NCBI RefSeq assembly: GCF_014202335.1
Contig: NZ_JACHGP010000013.1
Coordinates: forward strand, 124,001 to 188,000
DNA: 64,000 nt
Direction of reading: 5' to 3'
Source of the DNA: Mycobacterium sp. AZCC_0083
GTDB taxonomy: Bacteria > Actinomycetota > Actinomycetes > Mycobacteriales > Mycobacteriaceae
Shown here: positions 52,442 to 61,470 of the stretch, piece after piece
Layout: the number at the start of each line of letters is the position of its first letter
Numbering within the stretch: position 1 is the stretch's first letter
Notes under the pieces: model-generated
Databases searched by the model: none
What the model saw: the letters and a program-made list of their open reading frames with translations, nothing else
Told to the model about the DNA's origin: nothing
Program-made: the position numbers and the translations under genes

Positions 52442-52837
52442 ATGCCCACCGCCAACTCAATCGCCCATCGGTTCTACGACGCACTCGCCGGAATCGACCA
52501 GGGGGCCCTGACCACACTGCTGTCCGACGACTTCGAAGGCACCGTCAGCGCAGGCATGCCGCACGGGGTCGGCGGCGTGCACCACGGCCCCAACGACATG
52601 CTCGGCGTGTGGGGCACGATCAACGCGCTCTACGACATGCGCGTCGAACCCAGCGATTTCCTCGAGATCGACAACCACCGCGTCGTCGTCATCGGTCACT
52701 ATCGCGGCCCCGCCCGCGACGGTAACTCCGCGGTCGATGCGGCGTTCGCCCACGTCATCAAGACCCGTGGCGACCGCATGACGGCCCTGCAGCAGATCAC
52801 CGACACCGCACGCTGGGGTATCGCCACGGCGCAGTGA
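52442..52837 (+). CDS. SnoaL-like (NTF2-fold) protein
   Basis: A 131-aa SnoaL/NTF2-like protein: IAHRFYDALAGIDQGALTTL, LSDDFEGTVSAGMPHGVGGVHHG, and ALYDMRVEPSDFLEIDNHRVVVIGHYRG fit the ketosteroid-isomerase-like fold. A strong AGGAGG precedes the ATG. Sole target of the divergent TetR gene. The substrate is unknown. Confidence 0.78.
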   Translation: MPTANSIAHRFYDALAGIDQGALTTLLSDDFEGTVSAGMPHGVGGVHHGPNDMLGVWGTINALYDMRVEPSDFLEIDNHRVVVIGHYRGPARDGNSAVDAAFAHVIKTRGDRMTALQQITDTARWGIATAQ

Positions 52838-52842
52838 TAGTC

Positions 52843-52860
52843 CCCGTCGCTCCGCTCGCC
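52843..52860 (-). repeat. Intergenic copy of the dispersed repeat
   Basis: CCCGTCGCTCCGCTCGCC is the reverse complement of the 18-bp core GGCGAGCGAAGCGACGGG with one mismatch. It lies just after the SnoaL-like gene stop, in the gap before the FHA-ABC gene. Confidence 0.7.
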
Positions 52861-52919
52861 CCCGGTGAGCGCGCGGACCGCCGTTACGCACGGCGCCGGA
52901 ACCGATAGAGTTGCGTCCG

Positions 52920-55568
52920 ATGACGCGACCTTCCCCACCCGCGCTGACCGTTCGTTACGACGGGTCGTCTCGCACCTTTGCGGCAGGCAACGACGTTGTC
53001 GTCGGCCGTGACTTGCGTGCCGACGTCCGCATCGCCCACCCCCTGATCTCGCGCGCGCACGTGATCCTGCGCTTCGAGGGTGGTCGCTGGCTGGCTGTCG
53101 ACAACGGCAGCCTCAACGGAATGTTCGTCAACGGCCACCGGGTTCCGGTGGTCGACATCACCGACGGACTCAACGTCGACATCGGCAATCCCGACGGTCC
53201 GCGGCTCACCTTCGAGGTGGGTCGTCACCAGGGTTCGGTCGGCACGCCACCACCGACCACCTCGGTGCCGATTGCGAACCGCGCGAGCAGTTCCTGGCCC
53301 ACCCAGCCGCCGCCAGGCGCGCGGCCACCCACGCCGCCTTCGGGAGCGTCGTACTCGCAACCGGTGTACCCACCACCCCAGCAACCGCGCTATCCATCGG
53401 GCCCGACACCCGCCGCGCCGTCCTACCCCAGCAGCCCGCAGTCCTATACCGGTGCGCCGCAGGCATATCCGAGCGCCCCCCCGCAGAGCTACCCGACGCC
53501 AGCGCCGTCGCAGCAGACCGCTGGCTATTCGGCCGCCACCACCATGGGGCCGACGGCGCAGCCGCGCCAGAGCGAGGGCAACCTCGCGACCAGCATGCTC
53601 AAGATCCTGCGGCCCGGTAAGGCCGCGGATGCGCCTGCGGGGTCGGTGAAGATCGGCCGGGCCACCGACAACGACATCGTCATTCCCGACGTGCTGGCCT
53701 CACGCCATCACGCCACCTTGATTCCGAGTCCCAGCGGCACCGAGATCCGGGACAACCGCAGCATCAACGGCACGTTCGTCAACGGCGCGCGGGTTGACTC
53801 CGCGAAGCTGCGCGACGGCGACGTCGTCACCATCGGCAACGTCGACCTCGTCTTCGCCGGGGGCACGCTGGCCCGGCGCAGCGAAACCGAGGCGGCAACG
53901 CGCACCGGCGGCCTCGAGGTGCACGGCGTCACGTGGACCATCGAGGGCAACAAGACGCTGCTCGACAACATCTCGCTGACCGCGCGGCCAGGCACGTTGA
54001 CGGCCGTCATCGGACCGTCGGGTGCAGGCAAGTCGACGTTCGCCCGACTGGTGGCCGGGTACACCCACCCGACCACCGGCACGGTCAGCTTCGAAGGCCA
54101 CAACATCCACTCCGAATACGCTTCCCTGCGAAGCAGAATCGGCATGGTCCCGCAGGACGACGTGGTGCACGGCCAGCTGACCGTCAGGCAGGCCCTGATG
54201 TACGCCGCGGAACTGCGACTGCCGCCGGACACCACGAAGGACGACCGCGAGCAGGTCGTGATGCAGGTCCTCGAAGAGCTCGAGATGACCAAGCACCTCG
54301 AGACGCGGGTGGACAAGCTGTCCGGCGGGCAGCGCAAGCGCGCGTCGGTGGCACTCGAACTGCTGACCGGCCCGTCGCTGCTCATCCTCGACGAGCCGAC
54401 GTCCGGCCTCGACCCCGCGCTGGACCGGCAGGTCATGACGATGCTACGGCAACTGGCCGACGCAGGCCGCGTGGTGCTGGTGGTCACGCATTCCCTGACC
54501 TACCTCGACGTCTGCGATCAGGTGCTGCTGCTGGCGCCGGGCGGCAAGACCGCGTTCTGCGGCCCACCGAGCCAGATCGGCCCGTCCATGGGGACGACGA
54601 ACTGGGCCGACATCTTCAGCAGCGTCGCCGGTGATCCGGATGCGGCCAAGGCCCGCTATCTGGCGCAGACGGGACCGCCTCCGCCGGTACCGCCCGTCGA
54701 GGCGCCGACCGACCTCGGTGAGCCCGCCAAGACCAGCCTCCTACGGCAGTTCTCCACGATCGGGCGACGCCAGATCCGGTTGATCGTCTCCGACCGCGGC
54801 TACTTCATCTTCCTGGCGTTGCTGCCGTTCATCATGGGCGTGCTGTCACTGTCCGTGCCCGGCGCGACCGGCTTCGGTCCCCCTGACAAGCTCAGCGACG
54901 CGCCCAACCAGCCGGGGCAGGTGCTGGTGCTGATGAACGTCGGCGCCATCTTCATGGGCACGGCGTTGACCATCCGCGACCTCATCGGCGAGCGCGCGAT
55001 CTTCCTCCGCGAACAGGCGGTCGGGTTGTCGACGAGTGCCTATCTGCTGGCCAAGGTCTGCATCTACTCGGTGTTCGCGATCCTGCAGTCCGGAATCGTC
55101 ACGGCGATAACGATCATCGGCGTCGGTCCACCCAAGAACGGCGGATTGCTGTTCGGCTCTGGCGAATTGGCGGCATCGATAGAGCTGTTCATCGGCATGG
55201 CCGCCGCGACGGTCTGCGCGGCGACGGTCGGCTTCGCGCTGTCGGCGATGGCGAAGACCAGCGAGCAGATCATGCCGTTGCTCGTCATCGCGATCATGTC
55301 CCAGCTGGTGTTCTCGGGCGGCATGATCCCGGTGACGGGCCGGATCCCGCTCGACCAGATGTCGTTCGTCACGCCAGCCCGCTGGGGCTTCGCGGCGACG
55401 GCGTCGACGGTGGGACTCACGGACCTGGTGAAGCCACCGATCATGCCCGACGACTCCTTCTGGAAACACACGTCGGGCGCATGGTTCCTCGACATGGGGA
55501 TGCTGGCCGCGCTGTCGATCTTCTACCTTTGCTTCGTGCGGTTCAAGATCCGCCTCAAGGCCGGCTAA
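52920..55568 (+). CDS. FHA-domain ABC transporter of the Rv1747 type
   Basis: An 882-aa exporter with fused signalling domains. FHA1 is at about residues 10-95 (VVVGRDLRADVRIAHPLISRAH). A Pro/Ser/Tyr-rich linker (about 105-215) follows, then FHA2 (about 220-310; VKIGRATDNDIVIPDVLASRHH). The ATPase (about 320-560) has GPSGAGKST, LSGGQRKR and LLILDEPTSGLD. The ABC2 membrane domain (about 600-880) has six helices. Family knowledge: FHA domains bind phosphothreonine, and Rv1747 is regulated by Ser/Thr kinase PknF and exports cell-wall phosphatidylinositol mannosides. No kinase gene is adjacent here. ATG at 52920; TTG at 52911 is less likely. Confidence 0.92.
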   Translation: MTRPSPPALTVRYDGSSRTFAAGNDVVVGRDLRADVRIAHPLISRAHVILRFEGGRWLAVDNGSLNGMFVNGHRVPVVDITDGLNVDIGNPDGPRLTFEVGRHQGSVGTPPPTTSVPIANRASSSWPTQPPPGARPPTPPSGASYSQPVYPPPQQPRYPSGPTPAAPSYPSSPQSYTGAPQAYPSAPPQSYPTPAPSQQTAGYSAATTMGPTAQPRQSEGNLATSMLKILRPGKAADAPAGSVKIGRATDNDIVIPDVLASRHHATLIPSPSGTEIRDNRSINGTFVNGARVDSAKLRDGDVVTIGNVDLVFAGGTLARRSETEAATRTGGLEVHGVTWTIEGNKTLLDNISLTARPGTLTAVIGPSGAGKSTFARLVAGYTHPTTGTVSFEGHNIHSEYASLRSRIGMVPQDDVVHGQLTVRQALMYAAELRLPPDTTKDDREQVVMQVLEELEMTKHLETRVDKLSGGQRKRASVALELLTGPSLLILDEPTSGLDPALDRQVMTMLRQLADAGRVVLVVTHSLTYLDVCDQVLLLAPGGKTAFCGPPSQIGPSMGTTNWADIFSSVAGDPDAAKARYLAQTGPPPPVPPVEAPTDLGEPAKTSLLRQFSTIGRRQIRLIVSDRGYFIFLALLPFIMGVLSLSVPGATGFGPPDKLSDAPNQPGQVLVLMNVGAIFMGTALTIRDLIGERAIFLREQAVGLSTSAYLLAKVCIYSVFAILQSGIVTAITIIGVGPPKNGGLLFGSGELAASIELFIGMAAATVCAATVGFALSAMAKTSEQIMPLLVIAIMSQLVFSGGMIPVTGRIPLDQMSFVTPARWGFAATASTVGLTDLVKPPIMPDDSFWKHTSGAWFLDMGMLAALSIFYLCFVRFKIRLKAG

Positions 55569-55666
55569 CGCCGTCGTTCTGCAGCACGGCGGTGGCCGAA
55601 CGCATCGAACGGGCCGAGGCCGTGGCAACGGCGGCAACGCCGGATTGATCGGCAACGGGTAGCCCG

Positions 55667-56230
55667 TCAGCCGCCGTGGATGTCCAACCCGTGTGCAGCG
55701 GCGTAGGCGACGGCCTGGTCGATGTCGATCTTCGCGCCACGCACCTTCGCCGTCGTCCAGAACGTCGGGTCGACGCGCGCCCCGCGCAGATCGGCGTCGT
55801 CGAGGCGGGCGTCCTGCGCGCGAGCTCCGGTGAGATCCGCCCCGCGCAGCACTGCCTTGCGCAGATCGGCGCCGACGAGGCTGGCCTCCCGTAGCCGGCA
55901 ATCCGACAGGTCGACCGTGCGAAGGTCACAGCCCCCCAACACGGCCAGCGTCAGGTCGACCTCAGTGAAGGTCACCGGACGGATCCGGCTTTCGGTGAAC
56001 ACCGATCCGAGCAAGGTGCAGTGTCGAAAAGTGCTGTGCATCAACGATGCCCGACGGAAGTCGCAATTGCGGAAGGCCGAGCCCACGTGCACGGACTCGG
56101 ACAAGTTCACACCGGCGAACACACACTCGGTGAACACCACGCGTTCGGTGTGCAGCCGGCTGAGATCTTCATCGCGAAAGTCGTGACCTTCGAACTCTCG
56201 ATCTGCCCACTGCTCGTCGGGGTCGGCCAC
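55667..56230 (-). CDS. mfpA: Pentapeptide-repeat DNA-mimic gyrase inhibitor MfpA
   Basis: A 187-aa right-handed beta-helix protein that mimics B-form DNA and binds DNA gyrase, lowering fluoroquinolone susceptibility. A(D/N)LXX-type repeats run through the chain, for example FRDEDLSRLHTERVVFTECV, FAGVNLSESV, LVGADLRKAVLRGADLTGAR and ARLDDADLRGARV. The C-terminus AVAYAAAHGLDI is the dimer-forming helix. It matches M. tuberculosis MfpA (Rv3361c) throughout. It follows the GTPase gene by 3 bp in the conservon operon. Confidence 0.95.
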   Translation of the reverse strand: MADPDEQWADREFEGHDFRDEDLSRLHTERVVFTECVFAGVNLSESVHVGSAFRNCDFRRASLMHSTFRHCTLLGSVFTESRIRPVTFTEVDLTLAVLGGCDLRTVDLSDCRLREASLVGADLRKAVLRGADLTGARAQDARLDDADLRGARVDPTFWTTAKVRGAKIDIDQAVAYAAAHGLDIHGG

Positions 56231-56233
56231 GGA

Positions 56234-56848
56234 TCAGCCGGGCAGCGAGCTGAGGTTCATCAACGAGTACTCGGTGATGGCGATCAGTGCGGCTCGAGCC
56301 GAATGCCGGTCGCGCGCGTCGACGGTGACCACCGGGATGTGATCGGCCAGTGCCAGCGCCTTGCGCACCTCGTGCGGCGGATGCCTGCGCCCGTCGTCGA
56401 ATTCGTTGATCGCGATGAGGAACGGCAGCTTCCGCGCCTCGAAGAAGTCGACCGCGGCGAAGCTGTCCTGCAGCCGGCGGACGTCGACAAGGATCACCGC
56501 GCCGATGGCACCGCGGACCAGGTCGTCCCACATGAACCAGAACCGCCGCTGACCGGGCGTGCCGAACAAGTAGAGCACCAAGTCTTCGGCGAGCGTGATG
56601 CGACCGAAGTCCATCGCCACCGTCGTGGTGTTCTTCTCCGGCGTCGCGGCAAGACCGTCGAGACCCTGCGAGGCATTGGTCACCAGGGCCTCGGTCCGCA
56701 GCGGCATGATCTCCGACACCGCGCCGACGAACGTCGTCTTGCCTGCGCCGAAGCCACCCGAGATGACGATCTTCGTGGAGGCCTTTTCTCGGCGCAGCGC
56801 GGGGCCGCCGGTGGAACCCGGGGGGCCCTCAGAGTGCCCGTAGGCCAC
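56234..56848 (-). CDS. mfpB: Conservon small GTPase MfpB
   Basis: A 204-aa Ras-like ATP/GTP-binding protein. P-loop GGFGAGKTT, switch region with TTTVAMDFGRI, G3-like LFGTPGQ, and the NKXD position altered to INEFDD. In mycobacteria this GTPase interacts with MfpA and tunes its action on gyrase. GTG start overlapping DUF742 by 20 bp. Rv3362c equivalent. Confidence 0.93.
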   Translation of the reverse strand: MAYGHSEGPPGSTGGPALRREKASTKIVISGGFGAGKTTFVGAVSEIMPLRTEALVTNASQGLDGLAATPEKNTTTVAMDFGRITLAEDLVLYLFGTPGQRRFWFMWDDLVRGAIGAVILVDVRRLQDSFAAVDFFEARKLPFLIAINEFDDGRRHPPHEVRKALALADHIPVVTVDARDRHSARAALIAITEYSLMNLSSLPG

Positions 56849-57215
56849 GCAGCGTCCTTCCTATCAACTCACGTCGTTCGTCGGGAGTCGCCGACTCGCC
56901 GAGGGTGGTCTGCACACGCGCGTATCCCTGCGTCACCAGATCACCGATCAGCACCCGCGCCACACCAAGCGGCAACGATAGGCGAGCGGCGATTTCGGCG
57001 ACCGACGGGCTGTCGACACCCAACCCGAGAATCTTGGCACGCACGTCGTTTCCGGGCCAGCGCGGCGCGGGCCCGAATTCCATTGTCCTGATCGGCGCCT
57101 CGAGTGGAAGGTCGACACGCGTACTGGTGCGACCGGACGTCAGCGTGTACGGCCGGACCAGGCTGGCCTCGACCCCCGGTTCAGCGGATTCCCACGCGTC
57201 TCGCACCTCGTCCAT
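56829..57215 (-). CDS. Conservon DUF742 protein
   Basis: A 128-aa winged-helix-like DUF742 protein (CvnC type): VRPYTLTSGRTSTRVDLPLE at the start, then VAEIAARLSLPLGVARVLIG and a late VQTTLGESATPDERRELIG. Scaffold or regulator in the conservon complex. Rv3363c equivalent. Starts 6 bp after the roadblock gene. Confidence 0.92.
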   Translation of the reverse strand: MDEVRDAWESAEPGVEASLVRPYTLTSGRTSTRVDLPLEAPIRTMEFGPAPRWPGNDVRAKILGLGVDSPSVAEIAARLSLPLGVARVLIGDLVTQGYARVQTTLGESATPDERRELIGRTLRGLRAL

Positions 57216-57221
57216 CGCAAC

Positions 57222-57629
57222 TCACGAGTGCTGTGCGGTACGGCGGGACGCTTGGACGACGGTGCCCACTCGCTCGACCAGGATCGCCATCTCGTAGCCG
57301 ATCTGGCCGATGTCGCAGGACCTGGTGGCCAGCGTCGCGAGGTTGGATCCGTCACCGACGCGCATGAGCAGCAGGTAGCCGTTCTCCATCTCGACGACGG
57401 ACTGCATCACGTAGCCACCGTCGAAGAGTTGCGCGGCGCCGGTCGACAGGCTGGCAAGTCCCGACGCCACGGCGGCCAACTGATCGGCGCGCTCGGTCGG
57501 CATGTGCTCGCTCGCAGCGCGCAGCAGCCCGTCGGCGGACACCAGGATCGCGTGCGACACCCCTGCTACCTCGTTGGCGAACTTCGAGACCAACCAGTCG
57601 AGTGAGTCACGCTGGGTCGAACGGGTCAT
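57222..57629 (-). CDS. Conservon roadblock/LC7 protein
   Basis: A 135-aa roadblock-fold protein (CvnB type). LDWLVSKFANEVAGVSHAIL, VSADGLLRAASEHMP and VMQSVVEMENGYLLLMRVGD are typical. Such proteins usually act as GTPase-activating or platform partners of the small GTPase. ATG at 57629 overlaps the kinase stop (ATGA). Rv3364c equivalent. Confidence 0.93.
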   Translation of the reverse strand: MTRSTQRDSLDWLVSKFANEVAGVSHAILVSADGLLRAASEHMPTERADQLAAVASGLASLSTGAAQLFDGGYVMQSVVEMENGYLLLMRVGDGSNLATLATRSCDIGQIGYEMAILVERVGTVVQASRRTAQHS

Positions 57630-60508
57630 TCGTCGTCTGTTCCTCTGGTTTCTCTGGCGTGGGTGCGGCCTGCGTGCACGCCACCGAAATGGTTGCCGAT
57701 GCTGGCGCGCACGGCCTCCGGATCTCGGGAAGGGCGTGCGTGCGCACCCGTGTCGAATCCCGAGTCGGCGGACTCCTCGACACCGTTGGCGCCGTTGGCG
57801 TCTCCGTTGCGATGCCTGCCATTGTGGTCGTCGTCCTGCACGTCGGCAGCGCCGGGCACCAGCCGGGCGCCGGGTTCCCGCATCGGAAGACCGTGCTCGG
57901 TGTGCTGCGACACCGGCGATTCCTCCGCCGCGGCAGCTGCCTCCCAGCCGTGGTCCCACACCGTCTTCCAGTCCAAGTCGGTGCTCTGAGCGAGCTGGTG
58001 CGGATCATCGATCAGCCACTCGGACAGCATCTTCTGGAAGATGGCGTCTTCGGTTCCCGAGGTCTGCGACGGCGCGGCCTGAACCGGTTCGGCCTGGACG
58101 GGCTCAACAGCCGGGGGCGGTGGAGGCGCTGGGGGCGGGTACATCCCGTTGGTCGGTGGGTTCGCAGCCTGCGCACGCGCCGCGAAGAAGGACGACGTGT
58201 TGGTGGGAGCCTGGCTGGGCCGCTCGACGGGTTCCACAGGCGGAGGGGGCGTAGCCGTCTGCGCGGGCATCGACTCCTCGGGCCACTCCTCCTCGTCGCC
58301 CCAGAGCGAAACGGGCTCCGGCGCCGGGGGCGGCAAGGGCACCGACGGGATGCCGGATATTCCACTCGCACCCGGGTTGCGTTGCGGCAGAAGCGAGATG
58401 GGAATGTCCGCGTGACCGTTGCGGTACTCGGCGGCTGGGGGTTCGTATTCGTAGCTCTGCTCTTCGACGTACTCGTCGTACTCTTGCTCGTACTCTTGGT
58501 CGACCGGCTGCTCGAACGCGATGGCGGCGTGGGAATCGGTGTGGGCGTCGGCGGAGTCGCCATAGTCCGTCGCCTCGACATAGTCCGGCGCGTCGACCGG
58601 CAGCGGCGCCGAACCCCGGAGCAGCAGTTCGGCCGGAATGAAGACACCAGCGGTGGTGCCCGAATTCGCCTCTCCCGCAATGGTGCTGCGCAACCGGACG
58701 ACGAGACCGTGCTGCGCGGCCAGGCGACCGACCACGAAGAGGCCCATGTGGCGCGCGGTGTAGGGGTTGACCTCACCACCGGACTGCAGTCGCGTGTTGG
58801 CCACCCGCAGGTCGGGCTCCGTCATGCCGAGGCCGATGTCGCTGACCTCGACGACGAGACCGCCGTTGCCGGTGTGCACGGCCGACACCCGCACCTGCGA
58901 GATCGGCGGCGAGTAGCGCAACGCGTTGTCCATCAGTTCGGCGAGCAGATGGACCAGGTCGCCCGCGAGGACGCCGTGGATCTCGCTGTCGGGCGCGACG
59001 GCGGTGACCACGCGCGTGTAGTCCTCGACCTCGGAGGCGGCCGCGTTGATCACGGCGGCAACGGGAATCGGGGCGGCCTGCTCGCGCGGCACCCTCGAGC
59101 CGGCCAGCACCAGCAGGTTGGCGCCGTTGCGGCGCATGCGCGCGGCCAGATGATCGAGACGGAAGAGGCTCTCCAGCCGTTCGGGGTCCTGTTCGTCGCT
59201 CTCCAGACGGTCGATGAGCGTCAGCTGCTGGTCGACCAGCGAGCGGCTGCGCCGCGACAGCGTCTCGAACATGTCGCCCACCTGCAGCTGCAGCCTGGCC
59301 TGCTCACCGGCGAGCAGCACGGCCTGCTCGTGCAACTCGTCGACGGCATGCGCGACCTGCCCGACCTCCTCGGTGGTGTGCACGGGCAGAGGTTGCACGG
59401 GATCGGCAGGGCCACCCGCGCGGACCCGCTCCAACTCCTGAGCGAGATCTTGGTGGGCGACCTGCAGGGCGCTGTCGCGCAGCCTGCGCAGCGGTCGCAC
59501 CAGGGTGCGCGCCACGAGCGTCACGATCAGCAGGGCGATCAGGATGGCCGCGCCGACGATCACCGAGTCGCGGATGGCCTCGTTGCGCTTGGCGGTGGCC
59601 TGGTCCTCGACACCCGTCGTGACGGACGTGATGGTCGAACGGATGACCTGGCCCGCGATCTCATTGGTGGCCTGCAACGACTGCGTCAGGTCGGGATTGT
59701 TGACCAGCACGACTGCCGGGTCGGACAGCATGGCCATCCGCTTGACCATCTCGGCCTGCAGCTTCTGGGCATCGGCAGAGCCGACCCCGAGCACCTGGCT
59801 CATCCCGAACAGCGTCGACGGCTCGGTGCCCGCCAGGGTGATCATCGAGGTGCGCAGCTCCGGCTCGGGGATCTCGCCACCGAGGTTCACCAACAGCTGC
59901 TGCATCATCATCTGCCCGCGCGCACCGATCGCGCGGGACAGGCCAAGCGTCTCGCCCCGGATCGTCTCGTCGTCGACGCGCACCGATCCGTTGATGACGT
60001 CCTCGGCGGTGAGCAGGATCGGCGCGTAGGTGGTGACCCTGTCACGCAGTCCGATGCCGTTGGCCGTCACCTTGTCCAGAAGTGCCTGCCCGCCCTGCAG
60101 CAGTGCGGTGACGCCCTTGCCGACGTCGGGCACGACGGCGGTGTCGCGCAGCCGGGTCTGCAGGGTCTGCTTGCTGGCATCGAAGGCGCTGAGCGCGGTC
60201 TGGGCGTCGCCGCCGGTGGAATTCGCCAGCAGCGCGGCGTCGAGGGTGGCCATGTAGTCCTCGATCGCCGGGACCATCTCGGCGCGGTCGGCAGCAAGGC
60301 GAAGGTCGGCGGCACCGGTCCAACCCGAGTAAACCCGCAACCCACCGAATGTGCCCGCCAAAAGCAGCGGCACCAGAACGATCGCAAACACTTTCCATCG
60401 AACCGGCCAATTGCTCACCGACCATCGCGATGGCCGCTTCACCGGTGCTGGCACATTGCTCCTGAATTCGACAGCAGCGGCCTGCGGTTGCTGCTCGAAC
60501 GCCGTCAT
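57626..60508 (-). CDS. Conservon sensor histidine kinase-like protein
   Basis: A 960-aa membrane sensor (CvnA type). Helix 1 is at about residues 38-58, a large extracellular nitrate/nitrite-sensing-like (NIT) region at about 60-310, helix 2 at about 318-340, then HAMP (VRPLRRLRDSALQVA). The dimer/phosphoacceptor-like segment FRLDHLAARMRRNGANLLVL and an HATPase_c domain (ELMDNALRYSPP, DIGLGMTE) follow. Last comes a long Pro/Glu/Ala-rich disordered tail (about 630-960). It heads the operon kinase-roadblock-DUF742-mfpB-mfpA. No response regulator is linked. Rv3365c equivalent. Confidence 0.92.
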   Translation of the reverse strand: MTAFEQQPQAAAVEFRSNVPAPVKRPSRWSVSNWPVRWKVFAIVLVPLLLAGTFGGLRVYSGWTGAADLRLAADRAEMVPAIEDYMATLDAALLANSTGGDAQTALSAFDASKQTLQTRLRDTAVVPDVGKGVTALLQGGQALLDKVTANGIGLRDRVTTYAPILLTAEDVINGSVRVDDETIRGETLGLSRAIGARGQMMMQQLLVNLGGEIPEPELRTSMITLAGTEPSTLFGMSQVLGVGSADAQKLQAEMVKRMAMLSDPAVVLVNNPDLTQSLQATNEIAGQVIRSTITSVTTGVEDQATAKRNEAIRDSVIVGAAILIALLIVTLVARTLVRPLRRLRDSALQVAHQDLAQELERVRAGGPADPVQPLPVHTTEEVGQVAHAVDELHEQAVLLAGEQARLQLQVGDMFETLSRRSRSLVDQQLTLIDRLESDEQDPERLESLFRLDHLAARMRRNGANLLVLAGSRVPREQAAPIPVAAVINAAASEVEDYTRVVTAVAPDSEIHGVLAGDLVHLLAELMDNALRYSPPISQVRVSAVHTGNGGLVVEVSDIGLGMTEPDLRVANTRLQSGGEVNPYTARHMGLFVVGRLAAQHGLVVRLRSTIAGEANSGTTAGVFIPAELLLRGSAPLPVDAPDYVEATDYGDSADAHTDSHAAIAFEQPVDQEYEQEYDEYVEEQSYEYEPPAAEYRNGHADIPISLLPQRNPGASGISGIPSVPLPPPAPEPVSLWGDEEEWPEESMPAQTATPPPPVEPVERPSQAPTNTSSFFAARAQAANPPTNGMYPPPAPPPPPAVEPVQAEPVQAAPSQTSGTEDAIFQKMLSEWLIDDPHQLAQSTDLDWKTVWDHGWEAAAAAEESPVSQHTEHGLPMREPGARLVPGAADVQDDDHNGRHRNGDANGANGVEESADSGFDTGAHARPSRDPEAVRASIGNHFGGVHAGRTHARETRGTDDE

Positions 60509-60793
60509 TGCGGCGCGACCCTACTACCGGCCGCTGGTCGGCATTTCAATCGCGCACAGGTCATAAGGTTCCTACTGCTCTTTGCCCAAAACGTGGGCAG
60601 GCGTGGTCCGCCCGGCAATTGGTCGAGTATGACAGCGATTAGCACCCGTTTCCACAATTCTTACTGAACAGACAGAGTTCGTGACCGAGGTGTTGCCAAG
60701 TTGTGTGCTATGCGAGCAAATGCCCAACGCCGCCTTTGATTACCCCTGCTCGGGCCGGTCTTCCCGGGCGAGTGCCAGCGGTACATTCCGGGC
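60509..60793. other. Intergenic region upstream of the mfp operon
   Basis: 285 bp between the leftward kinase gene and the rightward small gene, with below-average GC. The promoter of the mfp operon is expected here. The only inverted repeat noticed is TGCCC-N7-GGGCA (60583-60599), which is short. No RNA gene recognised. Confidence 0.45.
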
Positions 60794-60982
60794 ATGAGGC
60801 TAACGGGCAGAAGCGACGATGAGCTACTGACGGAGGCGTGGGCCTACCTGACCGCAGAGGAACTGCTCGACCTCTTTGAGTCGCTGACCTATTACTTCGC
60901 GGGCGACCAAGACGACCCCGGTTGGCACTGCCACGTCGGCGTCCCAGACGGTCCCGAGTTGACCATCGCGATCGATAATTGA
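60794..60982 (+). CDS. Small acidic protein, hypothetical
   Basis: A 62-residue open frame with codon use like its neighbours: RSDDELLTEAWAYLTAEELL, then DLFESLTYYFAGDQDDPGWH and HVGVPDGPELTIAIDN. It looks like a compact folded protein (acidic helices then a strand-rich end). ATG at 60794; no strong ribosome-binding site. It ends 19 bp before trmL and may be co-transcribed. No family recognised. Confidence 0.6.
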   Translation: MRLTGRSDDELLTEAWAYLTAEELLDLFESLTYYFAGDQDDPGWHCHVGVPDGPELTIAIDN

Positions 60983-61001
60983 TCATGAAAGGCACCGCGC
61001 C

Positions 61002-61466
61002 GTGTTCAAGCTGATGTTCTTCTCACCGCGCATCGCGCCGAACACCGGCAATGCGATCCGGACGGCGGCGGCGACGGGATGTGAATTGCATCTCGTCGAA
61101 CCGCTTGGATTCGATCTGTCCGAACCGAAGCTGAGGCGCGCCGGCTTGGACTACCACGATCTGGCGTCGGTGACCGTGCACGCCGACCTGCCGAGCGCAT
61201 GGGCGGCCCTGTCCCCCGCCCGGGTGATCGCGTTCACCGCACACGCCGAGTCGTCCTACGCCGACGTGGACTACCAGCCGGGAGACGTGTTGATGTTCGG
61301 GCCCGAACCCACCGGCCTTGACGCCGCGACGCTGGCCGATCCGCACGTCACCACGCGGGTGCGCATCCCGATGCTGGAGGGCAGGCGGTCCTTGAATCTG
61401 GCCAACGCCGCGGCGATCGCGGTGTACGAGGCGTGGCGCCAGCAAGGTTTTTCCGGCGCGGTCTAG
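61002..61466 (+). CDS. trmL: tRNA (cytidine/uridine-34 2'-O)-methyltransferase
   Basis: A 154-aa SPOUT methyltransferase modifying the wobble ribose in tRNA-Leu. Family motifs: PRIAPNTGNAIRTAAATGCE, LMFGPEPTGL, and the knot IPMLEGRRSLNLANAAAIAV. GTG start. Equivalent to Rv3366 (annotated spoU). Confidence 0.92.
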   Translation: MFKLMFFSPRIAPNTGNAIRTAAATGCELHLVEPLGFDLSEPKLRRAGLDYHDLASVTVHADLPSAWAALSPARVIAFTAHAESSYADVDYQPGDVLMFGPEPTGLDAATLADPHVTTRVRIPMLEGRRSLNLANAAAIAVYEAWRQQGFSGAV

Positions 61467-61470
61467 CCGG

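Noticed and set aside
60583..60599. TGCCC-N7-GGGCA as an operator of the mfp operon
   Set aside because: Short GC-rich arms are expected by chance at this base composition and no regulator is adjacent.
57602..60667. 1021-residue open frame on the plus strand opposite the sensor kinase
   Set aside because: Arg/His/Gly-rich translation with no domain; typical antisense shadow of a high-GC gene, while the minus strand encodes a complete kinase.
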